DNA of 64,000 nucleotides from Sulfurimonas sp. (GTDB lineage Bacteria > Campylobacterota > Campylobacteria > Campylobacterales > Sulfurimonadaceae). Shown here in pieces: positions 47,528 to 55,582 of the stretch; within the stretch, counting starts at the first letter, position 1, and every line of letters starts with the position of its first letter. A program made the position numbers and the translations under genes. The stretch spans positions 237,142 to 301,141 of the forward strand of contig NZ_JBFHGL010000003.1 in assembly GCF_041583195.1 (NCBI RefSeq), written 5' to 3'. Under the pieces are notes generated by a model that saw only the letters and a program-made list of their open reading frames with translations, was not told where the DNA came from and ran no database searches.

Positions 47528-47602
47528 TGGGGTATCGCCAAGCGGTAAGGCCTCGGTTTTTGGTACCGATATTCGGGGGTTCGAATCCCTCTACCCCATC
47601 CA
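47528..47602 (+). tRNA. tRNA-Gln (TTG)
   Basis: A 75-base cloverleaf with encoded CCA. Acceptor TGGGGTA pairs with TACCCCA; the anticodon stem TCGGT/ACCGA encloses TTTTGGT, anticodon TTG. It is 29 bases after tRNA-fMet and shares its promoter. T runs follow at about 47604-47632, without a hairpin. Confidence 0.97.
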
Positions 47603-47636
47603 CCTTTTTAATCAATATTTTTTTTACTACAAATAA

Positions 47637-49079
47637 TTACATTGCAGATAAATTTTGATACTCTTTTAAAGCAAAATCATCTGTCATTCCACTTATATAG
47701 TCGGTAATTAACCTGACTCTATAGTACCATTCAAGCAATGTATAATTCTCTTTATCATCCTTATTTAATTTCTGTACATCATTCTGATATGCCACAATCT
47801 GTTTAGATGACAACCTTTTTATTAACCTTATAGAGACAAAACAATCAATTCTCTTATCTTCGAGTAACTTAGAAAAATCATCTGAACTTAATTCCAATAA
47901 TGGTTTATATATGTTTAATAAACCATTTACTATTGAATACCCTTGAAGTTCAAGCTCTTGTACATCTTTGTTTTGATATATATGCTTTAGAGATATTTTT
48001 TCAAGTATTCTTATTGCTTTAAAATATTTACTTTCCTCATTATGGTCCAAAAGTGCAGAATTAAATTCACCATTAAAAATACTTTCATGATTATCCATAT
48101 ATATCTCTACAACGTGATACACTAAAGCAGTAACCAACTGTGCTCTAAAAAGTGTAAAAAACATATTAAACTGATAAGGTTCTTCATTCTGTTTAGCTTT
48201 TTTATACTTGTCTTCTATTAGCTCTAAAAGATAATTTTCATTCTCTTTTTCACACTCACTTTTAATTAGATTATATACTTCATCTAAGCTAAGAATCCCC
48301 TTTTCAACAGAATCTTCCAAGTCAGCTGTAAGATAAGATATGTCATCAGCAGCTTCCATAATATATGTTATTGGAAACCTATGCCCTTGTTTAATATTTA
48401 GAGTCTCTTGAATTTTTTCAATAAACTCTTTTTCACTATAGTAAAACCCCGGCTTTTTACATAAATAATCTAAAGAGCTTCCTTTTTCTGGTTTTGTTTC
48501 ATACGCACCTCTTGTATATTTAAGTACAGCTAATATTTGTGTGTAAGAGAGGTTTAATCGTTGCAATTTAGTTATAACTCTAATAGCTTGTGCATTACCA
48601 TCATAGTTGCAAATATCTCTTTTTAAAAGCTCTTTTAGATCTTCTGCTTCATCTGAAGAAGTTTCAAACTTACCTAAGATGGGAAGTGCATGATTTTCCA
48701 TCCACTTGTTAATGGTTTGCTCCGCGAAATGTCCAAATGGAGGGTTACCTATATCATGCAGAAGACTTGTCATCTCTGCTGTTGATATAAATGCATTTTC
48801 AAGTTCTTCTAAATGATACTTTTTTAAACCATCCTCTTCTAATTTTGAAAGTATAGTTTTAGCTATAAACCTCGCTGTTTGCCCTACTTCCAGTGAGTGA
48901 GTTAACCTTGTACGAATAGATGCATTTAGCTCAAGTGCAAATACCTGTGTTCTTTTTTGTAGTCTTCTAAAAGCAGGTGCTGAGAGTATTCTTCCTCTGT
49001 CACTTTCAATAGACATATTGATATCTTTTGATGGATAAAATTCCCTGTCTAATGTGATTTTTTTACTATAATCAATCAA
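47637..49079 (-). CDS. dgt: dGTP triphosphohydrolase (Dgt family)
   Basis: An HD-domain enzyme that cuts dNTPs to nucleoside and tripolyphosphate. The 480 residues show RGRILSAPAFRRLQKRTQVF (28-47), the metal ligands in LTHSLEV (H61) and LLHDIGNPPFGH (H108, D109), and the later aspartate in AADDISYLTADLED. The start is a TTG at 49079 with AAAGGA upstream; it gives the family-like MIDYSKK, while the first ATG is at residue 22. It directly follows the lipase stop with no gap, the last gene of the run from 53948. Some dGTPases act in phage defence; others only balance nucleotide pools. Confidence 0.92.
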   Translation of the reverse strand: MIDYSKKITLDREFYPSKDINMSIESDRGRILSAPAFRRLQKRTQVFALELNASIRTRLTHSLEVGQTARFIAKTILSKLEEDGLKKYHLEELENAFISTAEMTSLLHDIGNPPFGHFAEQTINKWMENHALPILGKFETSSDEAEDLKELLKRDICNYDGNAQAIRVITKLQRLNLSYTQILAVLKYTRGAYETKPEKGSSLDYLCKKPGFYYSEKEFIEKIQETLNIKQGHRFPITYIMEAADDISYLTADLEDSVEKGILSLDEVYNLIKSECEKENENYLLELIEDKYKKAKQNEEPYQFNMFFTLFRAQLVTALVYHVVEIYMDNHESIFNGEFNSALLDHNEESKYFKAIRILEKISLKHIYQNKDVQELELQGYSIVNGLLNIYKPLLELSSDDFSKLLEDKRIDCFVSIRLIKRLSSKQIVAYQNDVQKLNKDDKENYTLLEWYYRVRLITDYISGMTDDFALKEYQNLSAM

Positions 49080-50150
49080 TTAGTTTTCCTTTCTAACATA
49101 CTCCATATCTTGTCTGTTCCAAGCAATTACCTGTAGCTTTTTTCTATATGTTGTTATAGAGTGATCACTTGGTATTTTGCTCCATGGAACTTGTTTGTTT
49201 ATGAATGATCGTAGTCTTCTTAATATAGTCACATTATTCAAGAGTTTAACACTATTGAAATCTCCATCTTGTATATTAGTTAAATAACGCATATCACCTG
49301 CATGATGATACCCTGCAAATCTTGATAAAAATTTCTCAATAGGTTTTAAAATAGGAAAGAACTTTAATATAAACGTAATAGTTTTTATAATTACACCGCT
49401 TGGTGGGACCATAGTAACAGGATCAGCAGAGTTTACAAGTCTATAAACAGGTGTTTTTATTCCCATAATCCACCCTTCATCACCTACCCTTGGTGAACCA
49501 AATGTATAACAACCTGCAATACCAAACTTGAATGTCAGTTTTTTAGTTGCAACAGTCGCTAACGCTCCACCAAGACTATGACCCGCTATGAAAAGTGGTT
49601 TATCAGTTTCTAAAGAATCTAAAGTTTCTTGTATATCTAACTGAACTAAATCAAATGCTTCATCAAAACCTGAATGTATCATTCCACCAGTTTCACATTT
49701 TTTTGTCGTAGCTTTAATATCTGACTTTATATCTTTGATACTTGTCGGTTCAGTTCCTCTAAAAGCCAATACGTAAAATTTTTCGCTTGAAACTATCATA
49801 GCCTGTGTACCGTCAACATCAAAAGTCTTTTCAATTTTCATGTTTAAAATCTCTAAGTCTGCTTTTAATTTAGCTTTTTCCTCTTCGCTATCATATGCAA
49901 GCATATCAATTAGTTTATTTAAAGAACTCATCTTTTGTTCATCAATAAGTTTAGACACATTTTTAATAAGTTTTGCTTTCTTGCCATTTAAAATAGGTTC
50001 ATTAAACTTCAAGTAAACCAGTTCAGATAGACATGCCATCAACCAAGCTGTACGATCACTATATGCTTGTCTATATGTAGGAAACTGCTTATCTAATAAA
50101 CTCTTAGTATTATCTAATTCCTCTTGTGATTTAACTATTACATTTTTCAT
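49080..50150 (-). CDS. Class 3 lipase family protein (alpha/beta hydrolase)
   Basis: The 356-residue protein has no signal peptide or membrane segment. The lipase 3 core is clear: AFRGTEPT (129-136, oxyanion region), GHSLGGAL (190-197, nucleophile Ser192), the likely acid in SADPVTMVPP and histidine in YHHAGD. It would hydrolyse acylglycerols or phospholipids from the cytoplasmic side. The N-terminal 110 residues are helical. It starts 3 bases after the DUF2779 gene and abuts dgt, so all three should be co-translated. Confidence 0.85.
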   Translation of the reverse strand: MKNVIVKSQEELDNTKSLLDKQFPTYRQAYSDRTAWLMACLSELVYLKFNEPILNGKKAKLIKNVSKLIDEQKMSSLNKLIDMLAYDSEEEKAKLKADLEILNMKIEKTFDVDGTQAMIVSSEKFYVLAFRGTEPTSIKDIKSDIKATTKKCETGGMIHSGFDEAFDLVQLDIQETLDSLETDKPLFIAGHSLGGALATVATKKLTFKFGIAGCYTFGSPRVGDEGWIMGIKTPVYRLVNSADPVTMVPPSGVIIKTITFILKFFPILKPIEKFLSRFAGYHHAGDMRYLTNIQDGDFNSVKLLNNVTILRRLRSFINKQVPWSKIPSDHSITTYRKKLQVIAWNRQDMEYVRKEN

Positions 50151-50153
50151 AAC

Positions 50154-51626
50154 TCATTCCCTCAACTTTCTCAAAATTTTTACCATTGCCAAAGTGTCTA
50201 ACTTACAATACTCTAACAACGAAGTTCTCATCTTTTGTTTATCTTCATGATCTAACTTACTAAGCTTTGCAAAAGCATTCATAGCCTGAGAACCATTTTG
50301 TACACCGTCTAGTTCTTTATACGCCTGTGCAAACTCTGGGACAAGTGCCGGCAATACATACTTTATAGAATAACTTCCTCGCATAGCAGGTGTTACATAC
50401 CACTTCTTTTGAAACGGAACCATAAGATCTTGCATATTTTCATTTATAGCTAAAAGATGCTCACTTAGATCAGAAAAGCTATTTGCCAGTCTGTTTATAA
50501 CACCTTGTTCAAAACTCATGTTATATGCCAGTACCGTTACATCATTTGGTATATCTTCACAAAGTCTTGTAGCTAACTCATATCTACTATCAACACTATC
50601 TTGAGATAAATACTCTTTATGTTCTAGTGTCCCATCTTCGTGTTCTATATGGATAGAGTACTGAAAAGGTATTTGTTCAAATGGTTTTATACCTTTAAAC
50701 TCAGGTATAGCTTGCTGATATGTCTCAAAGTCTAAATGGTAGATTGGATAAGTAAAGTTTTGTAAAAAAGAGGTGATATTTTCTTTGTCTATAAAAGTTT
50801 TTTTCGACTTATAGTTTTGTACAGCTTGTTTTTGATTTGCAGTCATAGCAAAGTCTGAAGGTACATCAGCTATATCTACGATCCCTTGTTCGTAAAGTTC
50901 TACTTGTTTTTTACTTCCTAGGTTAAAAATGTTAAAGATCGAATACTCAGGAATACGTCTTTGTATAGTCCAACAATACTCTTTCGCATCACATTCATAA
51001 GGTTTGTTACAATGTTTTCCTATGTCTATGTTTGGTTCATTATCTGTGTCATTCAAGTAAGATTCAAACTCTTCTAAAATGTTTGGAATGTTTGCTTGTA
51101 ACTCTACCACTTCACTTGTTACGTCTACTACCTTAAATAGTTCGTTTATATCTAACTCATCACCTCTGACATACTCATTGTTTATGTGTACTACATTTGC
51201 ACTTTTTATATTAAAGCCTAAGTTCTTAAGTACATAGTACTGAATAGACACATCGTGTAGATAAATATCTTTTACCTCCGTAGAGCTTTTAACTTCGTAG
51301 ATATTTACACCATCTTGATTAATATGTAAAATATCTACCATAATAAGTATGCCGTCAAAGTTAAATGTAGCTTCGTAAATGTTTGAGAGTCCTACTTTTA
51401 ACCACTGTCTAGTAGTAGCGATCATCTCATCATAATCTCTTGTAAAAGGTACTTCTTTACCATCTGGAAATAGCTCACAAGCTAAGTCTCCGACAACATT
51501 ACCTGTTTCAAATACAGCCTTAGCTGCTTCATCTGGTGGAGTTAGCACTTCTGACTTGTACTTTTTAAGCCAAAGTGCTTTTGGACATTGGATTCCACGA
51601 GTGTAGAGGGATTTAGAGAGGTTCAT
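50154..51626 (-). CDS. DUF2779 protein: Cas4-like nuclease fused to DEDD exonuclease-like domain
   Basis: The 490-residue protein has two parts. Residues about 1-225 look like a Cas4/RecB-type PD-(D/E)XK nuclease: D98 in VDIL, E111-V-K113 in YEVKSS, one N-terminal cysteine (C14) and three at C206, C212 and C218, the spacing expected of a 4Fe-4S-stapled nuclease. Residues about 290-490 are DUF2779, with a DEDD exonuclease pattern: YHLDFET (D299, E301), VLAYNMSFEQGVI and YCKLDTLA (D477). The middle Asp of the DEDD set is not obvious. No Cas1/Cas2 is present. It stands 9 bases after the KTSC-like gene. Confidence 0.8.
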   Translation of the reverse strand: MNLSKSLYTRGIQCPKALWLKKYKSEVLTPPDEAAKAVFETGNVVGDLACELFPDGKEVPFTRDYDEMIATTRQWLKVGLSNIYEATFNFDGILIMVDILHINQDGVNIYEVKSSTEVKDIYLHDVSIQYYVLKNLGFNIKSANVVHINNEYVRGDELDINELFKVVDVTSEVVELQANIPNILEEFESYLNDTDNEPNIDIGKHCNKPYECDAKEYCWTIQRRIPEYSIFNIFNLGSKKQVELYEQGIVDIADVPSDFAMTANQKQAVQNYKSKKTFIDKENITSFLQNFTYPIYHLDFETYQQAIPEFKGIKPFEQIPFQYSIHIEHEDGTLEHKEYLSQDSVDSRYELATRLCEDIPNDVTVLAYNMSFEQGVINRLANSFSDLSEHLLAINENMQDLMVPFQKKWYVTPAMRGSYSIKYVLPALVPEFAQAYKELDGVQNGSQAMNAFAKLSKLDHEDKQKMRTSLLEYCKLDTLAMVKILRKLRE

Positions 51627-51635
51627 ATTAATATA

Positions 51636-51854
51636 TCATCTAACATATTTATATTTAACATTTAAGTTAATGAAACTATTTAAACCATCTCCAGTCTTAG
51701 CAAGTTTTTTCATATGTTCTATATTGTCTTTACCTGCACTTTGATATGAATATACATACACAGAACCGCCTTTAAATTTAACACTTATTCTATCTGAACT
51801 TATTTCATAAGCCTCAATACCCGAGTCATTATCTATATCTAAATATTTTGTCAT
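51636..51854 (-). CDS. KTSC-like small protein
   Basis: A 72-residue protein. SSDRISVKFKGGSVYVYSYQ and the ending GLNSFINLNVKYKYV resemble the KTSC domain, a short beta-rich domain that often ends a lysyl-tRNA synthetase-like protein or stands alone. Function unknown. It lies 11 bases after the OLD-family frame and 9 bases before the DUF2779 gene, on the same strand. Confidence 0.6.
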   Translation of the reverse strand: MTKYLDIDNDSGIEAYEISSDRISVKFKGGSVYVYSYQSAGKDNIEHMKKLAKTGDGLNSFINLNVKYKYVR

Positions 51855-51865
51855 ATTTTTTCCTT

Positions 51866-53686
51866 TTAGTTAATTATTTCATTAATTTTTTCAAACAAAC
51901 TTTGAATTGGTTGTATATTTTCTATTTTATCTTTTGATAACTTCTTTGCTAACTCTAAAGATATTTCAGGTTTACCAATTCTACGTTTACACTCTCTACT
52001 TAGCATTTGTTTCAAATCATCTGAAAACTTATCTGCACTTCGTAACTGACCAAAATCACTTTCTAGCCACTCTGTGTTATCATCCTTGATAAATTTTTCA
52101 TTACATAAGTTTTTGTATGTCAAATCACAAAAGACATCTTCAAATTCTTTAATACCGATAAAAAAGCAGTTTTCATTTAAAAAACTTTCATCAAATCCAA
52201 TATCTTCTAATTTTTCCTTAGTAACTCTGCTATTAGAGTCTTGATATTGTGTATCTGAATCTAAGAATAATACTGTTGAACCCTTTTTATTTTATTTTAA
52301 AAATTTAAGCGCATTTGACCACTGTCCATTTGTTTGTAAATTAATTAAAACAACACCACTTTCAACTAAGCTTCTATCATAACACGTCTTGTACATAACA
52401 GGTAAAGCATTTTCTTCACCTTCACCTTCAACTAATAGAAAACACTTTTCATAAAAAATATTAGTATTCTTTAATCCACTTATTTGAGATACATCATTTA
52501 AAAAATCTAAAATATCTTCATCATCATCTGTATCTAAAAAATTCACTGTTGATTTATCATTCTCTTTCACTATATGATTAATTGTTCTTGCTGGTGCTCT
52601 ATCGATCATTGTTAATGCATGTGTACAAATAATTGATTGTACATTTGATTCATCATCCTCCGCTAACCTTTGAATCATATAGAACATTTCTCTTTGAGCA
52701 TTATAGTGCAAATATGCATCTGGCTCATCATAACCCCTTATAATATTTCTATTCTGTGTTGATGCTAAGCTTACTTCAGAATCCCATTCTAATATAGATA
52801 AAAATATCTTTTTTTTAGAACCTTCTCCTAACTGTTCAATATTTCTACTTTCATTTTCATCATTTTTAATTATTAATCCTGAAAAGTTCAATCCTCTTGC
52901 AAAATCAATATCATAATCACCACTCACACTTTGAATTTCAGGCTTATATTTCTGAATATGTGTTAAAAGTTGTGTTTCTAATTTTTGATTTAAAGACTCT
53001 TTAACATCACTATGTAAAGTACTAAAGTCTTCTTTCAGTTTATATGTACCATCTTCTTCTTGTTCATAAAATGCCTCTCTATATACTAAGTCCAAAGTTT
53101 TTCTTATTGAAGAGGTGGGATTTCCATAATCACTTGAAGAGTATCTTTGAAATATTGGAAAATACGCACTAACTTGGTTCCAATTAATTTCTATAAAATC
53201 ATCAGTTGTAGGTAGATTTGATGTATTAATATAATTCTCTATTGATTCTTTTCTCAAACTTTGATTGCGCTCAGGTGGGATGTCAAGTCGTTCTAACAAA
53301 GCTATTAAACTAGATGCGTTCATATTTCCATAAGAATTTAATTCTTCATCCTGAAATTTTTTTCCTAATATTTGAAGTACTGTTGCAGCATCACGTTGAT
53401 ATTTTTTTATAATAGTTAATTTGTTATCAATAATATATTGAGATAGTTCTTCAATTTCTGTATTCATAGAGAATATCATTTTAATTATAATAGTATTAGA
53501 ACTTTCTCTAAAATCTTCATTTTTAGGATAATTATTATTTAATACTAAATCTAATGCATCATATATTGTAGATTTACCTGCATCATTCTCACCAATAAAA
53601 ACTGTTAAATTGTGAAAAGGAATTTTGCCAGAATCTTCATAACATTTAAAATTTTCTAAATATACACTATCTAGTTTTAATCCCAT
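51866..53686 (-). pseudogene. OLD-family ATP-dependent nuclease, split by an in-frame TAA
   Basis: A single 607-codon frame runs from the ATG at 53686 to a TAA at 51866, broken by one TAA at 52292-52294 (codon 465). The first part has an SMC-like ATPase N-terminus with Walker A IGENDAGKST (31-40), the LGEGSKKK signature and a DEPDAYLH Walker B region, then the start of a TOPRIM domain with its glutamate in LLVEGEGEENA (E420). The TOPRIM DxD, FLDSDT (D476, D478), comes only after the stop, in the same frame. The product ending at 52292 would thus be an ATPase without a complete nuclease site. An ATG at 52123 could give an 85-residue tail. It may be a pseudogene, a readthrough product or a sequencing error. 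OLD nucleases occur in phage-defence systems such as Gabija. Confidence 0.85.
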
Positions 53687-53705
53687 TTAATAACCTTATT
53701 AGCTT

Positions 53706-53948
53706 TTATATTTTTTCGAAAAAGTCTTCAAACCAATTCTGTTTTTTTAAAGATACAGATTTTGTAATTGCATCTTTAAAAGAACTTTTGCCATCATAAA
53801 ACTCAATTATGTAAGTAATTTCAGTACTTCCTACATTTTTACTTTTAAAATCAAATACAAAGTTTTTTAAATCTTCTCCATAATTAAAAAACTTGTTATT
53901 AAAGTCTACTAAATGACTACCTCTAACTTTATATTCACCTAAAACCAT
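53706..53948 (-). CDS. Uncharacterised small protein
   Basis: An 80-residue protein with a good AAGGAG site before its ATG, 19 bases upstream of the OLD-family gene. It appears beta-rich with aromatic residues (ITYIIEFYDGKSSF) and ends WFEDFFEKI. I do not recognise a family. Its position makes it the first gene of the run to dgt. Confidence 0.6.
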   Translation of the reverse strand: MVLGEYKVRGSHLVDFNNKFFNYGEDLKNFVFDFKSKNVGSTEITYIIEFYDGKSSFKDAITKSVSLKKQNWFEDFFEKI

Positions 53949-54266
53949 CTCTTACTCCTTTTATATCAAATTCAACATACTTATTCCATTATCTTTAGGC
54001 TAAAACCTTCACCTGTAATAGAGTTTTTCCTTTTATGCTTCCATATCGGATATTACACATACTATTTTCCAGAAGTTTTGAAGTTAATGTAATACATTGC
54101 TTGTAGCTATTAAATTGTGATTAGCTGGTTTAAAAGTAGATGTATGTAAATTTATCATTAAGTGATTCTATCATAAAAATATCTATTAACAATAAAAAAT
54201 ATATTTCTAACAAAATAAAAAATAGTTATATTCTATTTTTACTCATATAAAAGAATTATTTATATC
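53949..54266. other. 318-base non-coding stretch
   Basis: A very AT-rich gap between the small gene and the type I secretion operon, both read leftwards. Apart from the weak hairpin at 54218-54240 and the ribosome site of the gene at 53948, I see no gene, tRNA, repeat or protein remnant. It should contain the promoter for the 53948-47637 run; no clear TTGACA/TATAAT pair was found. Confidence 0.7.
54218..54240 (-). terminator. Possible AT-only terminator of the type I secretion operon
   Basis: On the minus strand AAAAATAG pairs with CTATTTTT around a 7-base loop, followed by a T-rich tail, 27 bases after the HlyD-like stop. With only one G-C pair it is weak. Confidence 0.4.
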
Positions 54267-55580
54267 TTATCTCACACTCATTCCCTCATCCAAGTACTTT
54301 ATAAGTGGGTATATAAAAAATTCTATTACACGTCTTTTTCCAACTTTAAGTTCTGACGTTACGCTCATTCCTGAGTTTAAAAACACTTTTTCCCCATCTA
54401 CTATTAAAAAGTCTTTTTTTGGCTCCAAATATATTTCATAAACAGCTCCTAACTTCTCATCTTCTATAGCATCATCGGCAATATGTGTAACAGTAGCCGA
54501 GATCAGTCCATACTTTTGAAAACTAAAAGTATCAACTTTAACAGCTGACTCCATACCTTCTTTTATAAAGCCTATATCTTGGTTTAAAACAGTTGCTTTA
54601 ATTACATACGGTACATTCTTAGGGATAATAGATATTATTTTTTCAGCAGGCGTTACTATTCCACCGACAGTGTGAACCATTAACTTTCCAACGTATCCAT
54701 CAACAGGTGAGGTTAACTTTTGCTTCTCATTTTTAAATTTAATAGACTTTATGTCTACTTTTAAAAGTGTTGCTTCTTTTCTTTTTTGAGTAAGTTCTTC
54801 TAACAGCTTATTCTTATATTCTTGTTTTACAAGCAGTTCTTGTTCACTAAATTCATTAAGTTTTTCTTGCAGTTGAACTATTTCATGTTCCTTCATTCGT
54901 ACTTGTTCTTCATACTCTACCACCTCTTTATGTGCTGTATCGTACTCGCTACGGGCGATTATATCAATAACTTCCAATAGTCTAAGTTCATTTTCCCTTA
55001 CATTATTTCTATGTTGTACCAACCTGTCTTTATCTACGTTAGCTGACTTCATTTGTTCTTGAACCTGAGAGATTTGTTTTTTTATAAGTTCAAGTTGTTG
55101 TTCATAAGATTGTTTAGTCGTGGTGTATATCAACTTTTGTGTCTCTAACACATCTGAATCTGTAAATTTATCTTGTACTATAAATTTTTTATTTTCAATC
55201 AAACATATTAAACGACTTATTTCTATTTCTAACAGTTCAAGATTTTTTTGCTTTGAATACAGATCTGTTTCTGTAACAGACGGATCAATTTCTACCAATA
55301 CTTGTCCTTTAGAAACATAATCTCCCTCTTTAACGTGTAATTTACTGATCACTCCAGTCTCAATCGGTTGAATAACTTTTACTTCACCAAGAGGAATTAT
55401 TTTACCCCTGGCACTTACAACAATATCTATCTTAGCAAGAAACAACCACAGACTGCCTAGTACCATAAAAGTTATTATTATCCACAATAGAGTACGTCCT
55501 AATGGATTTAAAGGCCTGTCTTCGATCTCTATAAGCAACGGTTTAAATTCATGTCTATCTTTAGTTTGAAATAATCCCAT
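54267..55580 (-). CDS. Type I secretion membrane fusion protein (HlyD family)
   Basis: The 437-residue adaptor links the inner-membrane ABC exporter to the TolC-like outer-membrane duct. One membrane segment (about 30-48) is followed by the first half-lipoyl motif (PIETGVISKLHVKEGDYVSKGQ), a long alpha-helical coiled coil (about 110-270), the second half-lipoyl motif (LTSPVDGYVGKLMVHTVGGI) and a beta-barrel domain. It follows the ABC gene by 2 bases and is the last gene of the operon. Confidence 0.94.
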   Translation of the reverse strand: MGLFQTKDRHEFKPLLIEIEDRPLNPLGRTLLWIIITFMVLGSLWLFLAKIDIVVSARGKIIPLGEVKVIQPIETGVISKLHVKEGDYVSKGQVLVEIDPSVTETDLYSKQKNLELLEIEISRLICLIENKKFIVQDKFTDSDVLETQKLIYTTTKQSYEQQLELIKKQISQVQEQMKSANVDKDRLVQHRNNVRENELRLLEVIDIIARSEYDTAHKEVVEYEEQVRMKEHEIVQLQEKLNEFSEQELLVKQEYKNKLLEELTQKRKEATLLKVDIKSIKFKNEKQKLTSPVDGYVGKLMVHTVGGIVTPAEKIISIIPKNVPYVIKATVLNQDIGFIKEGMESAVKVDTFSFQKYGLISATVTHIADDAIEDEKLGAVYEIYLEPKKDFLIVDGEKVFLNSGMSVTSELKVGKRRVIEFFIYPLIKYLDEGMSVR

Positions 55581-55582
55581 TT

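Noticed and set aside
47528..54266. Integrative element inserted in tRNA-Gln
   Set aside because: No integrase and no copy of the tRNA 3' end was found on the right side of the nuclease run, so insertion at the tRNA is not supported.
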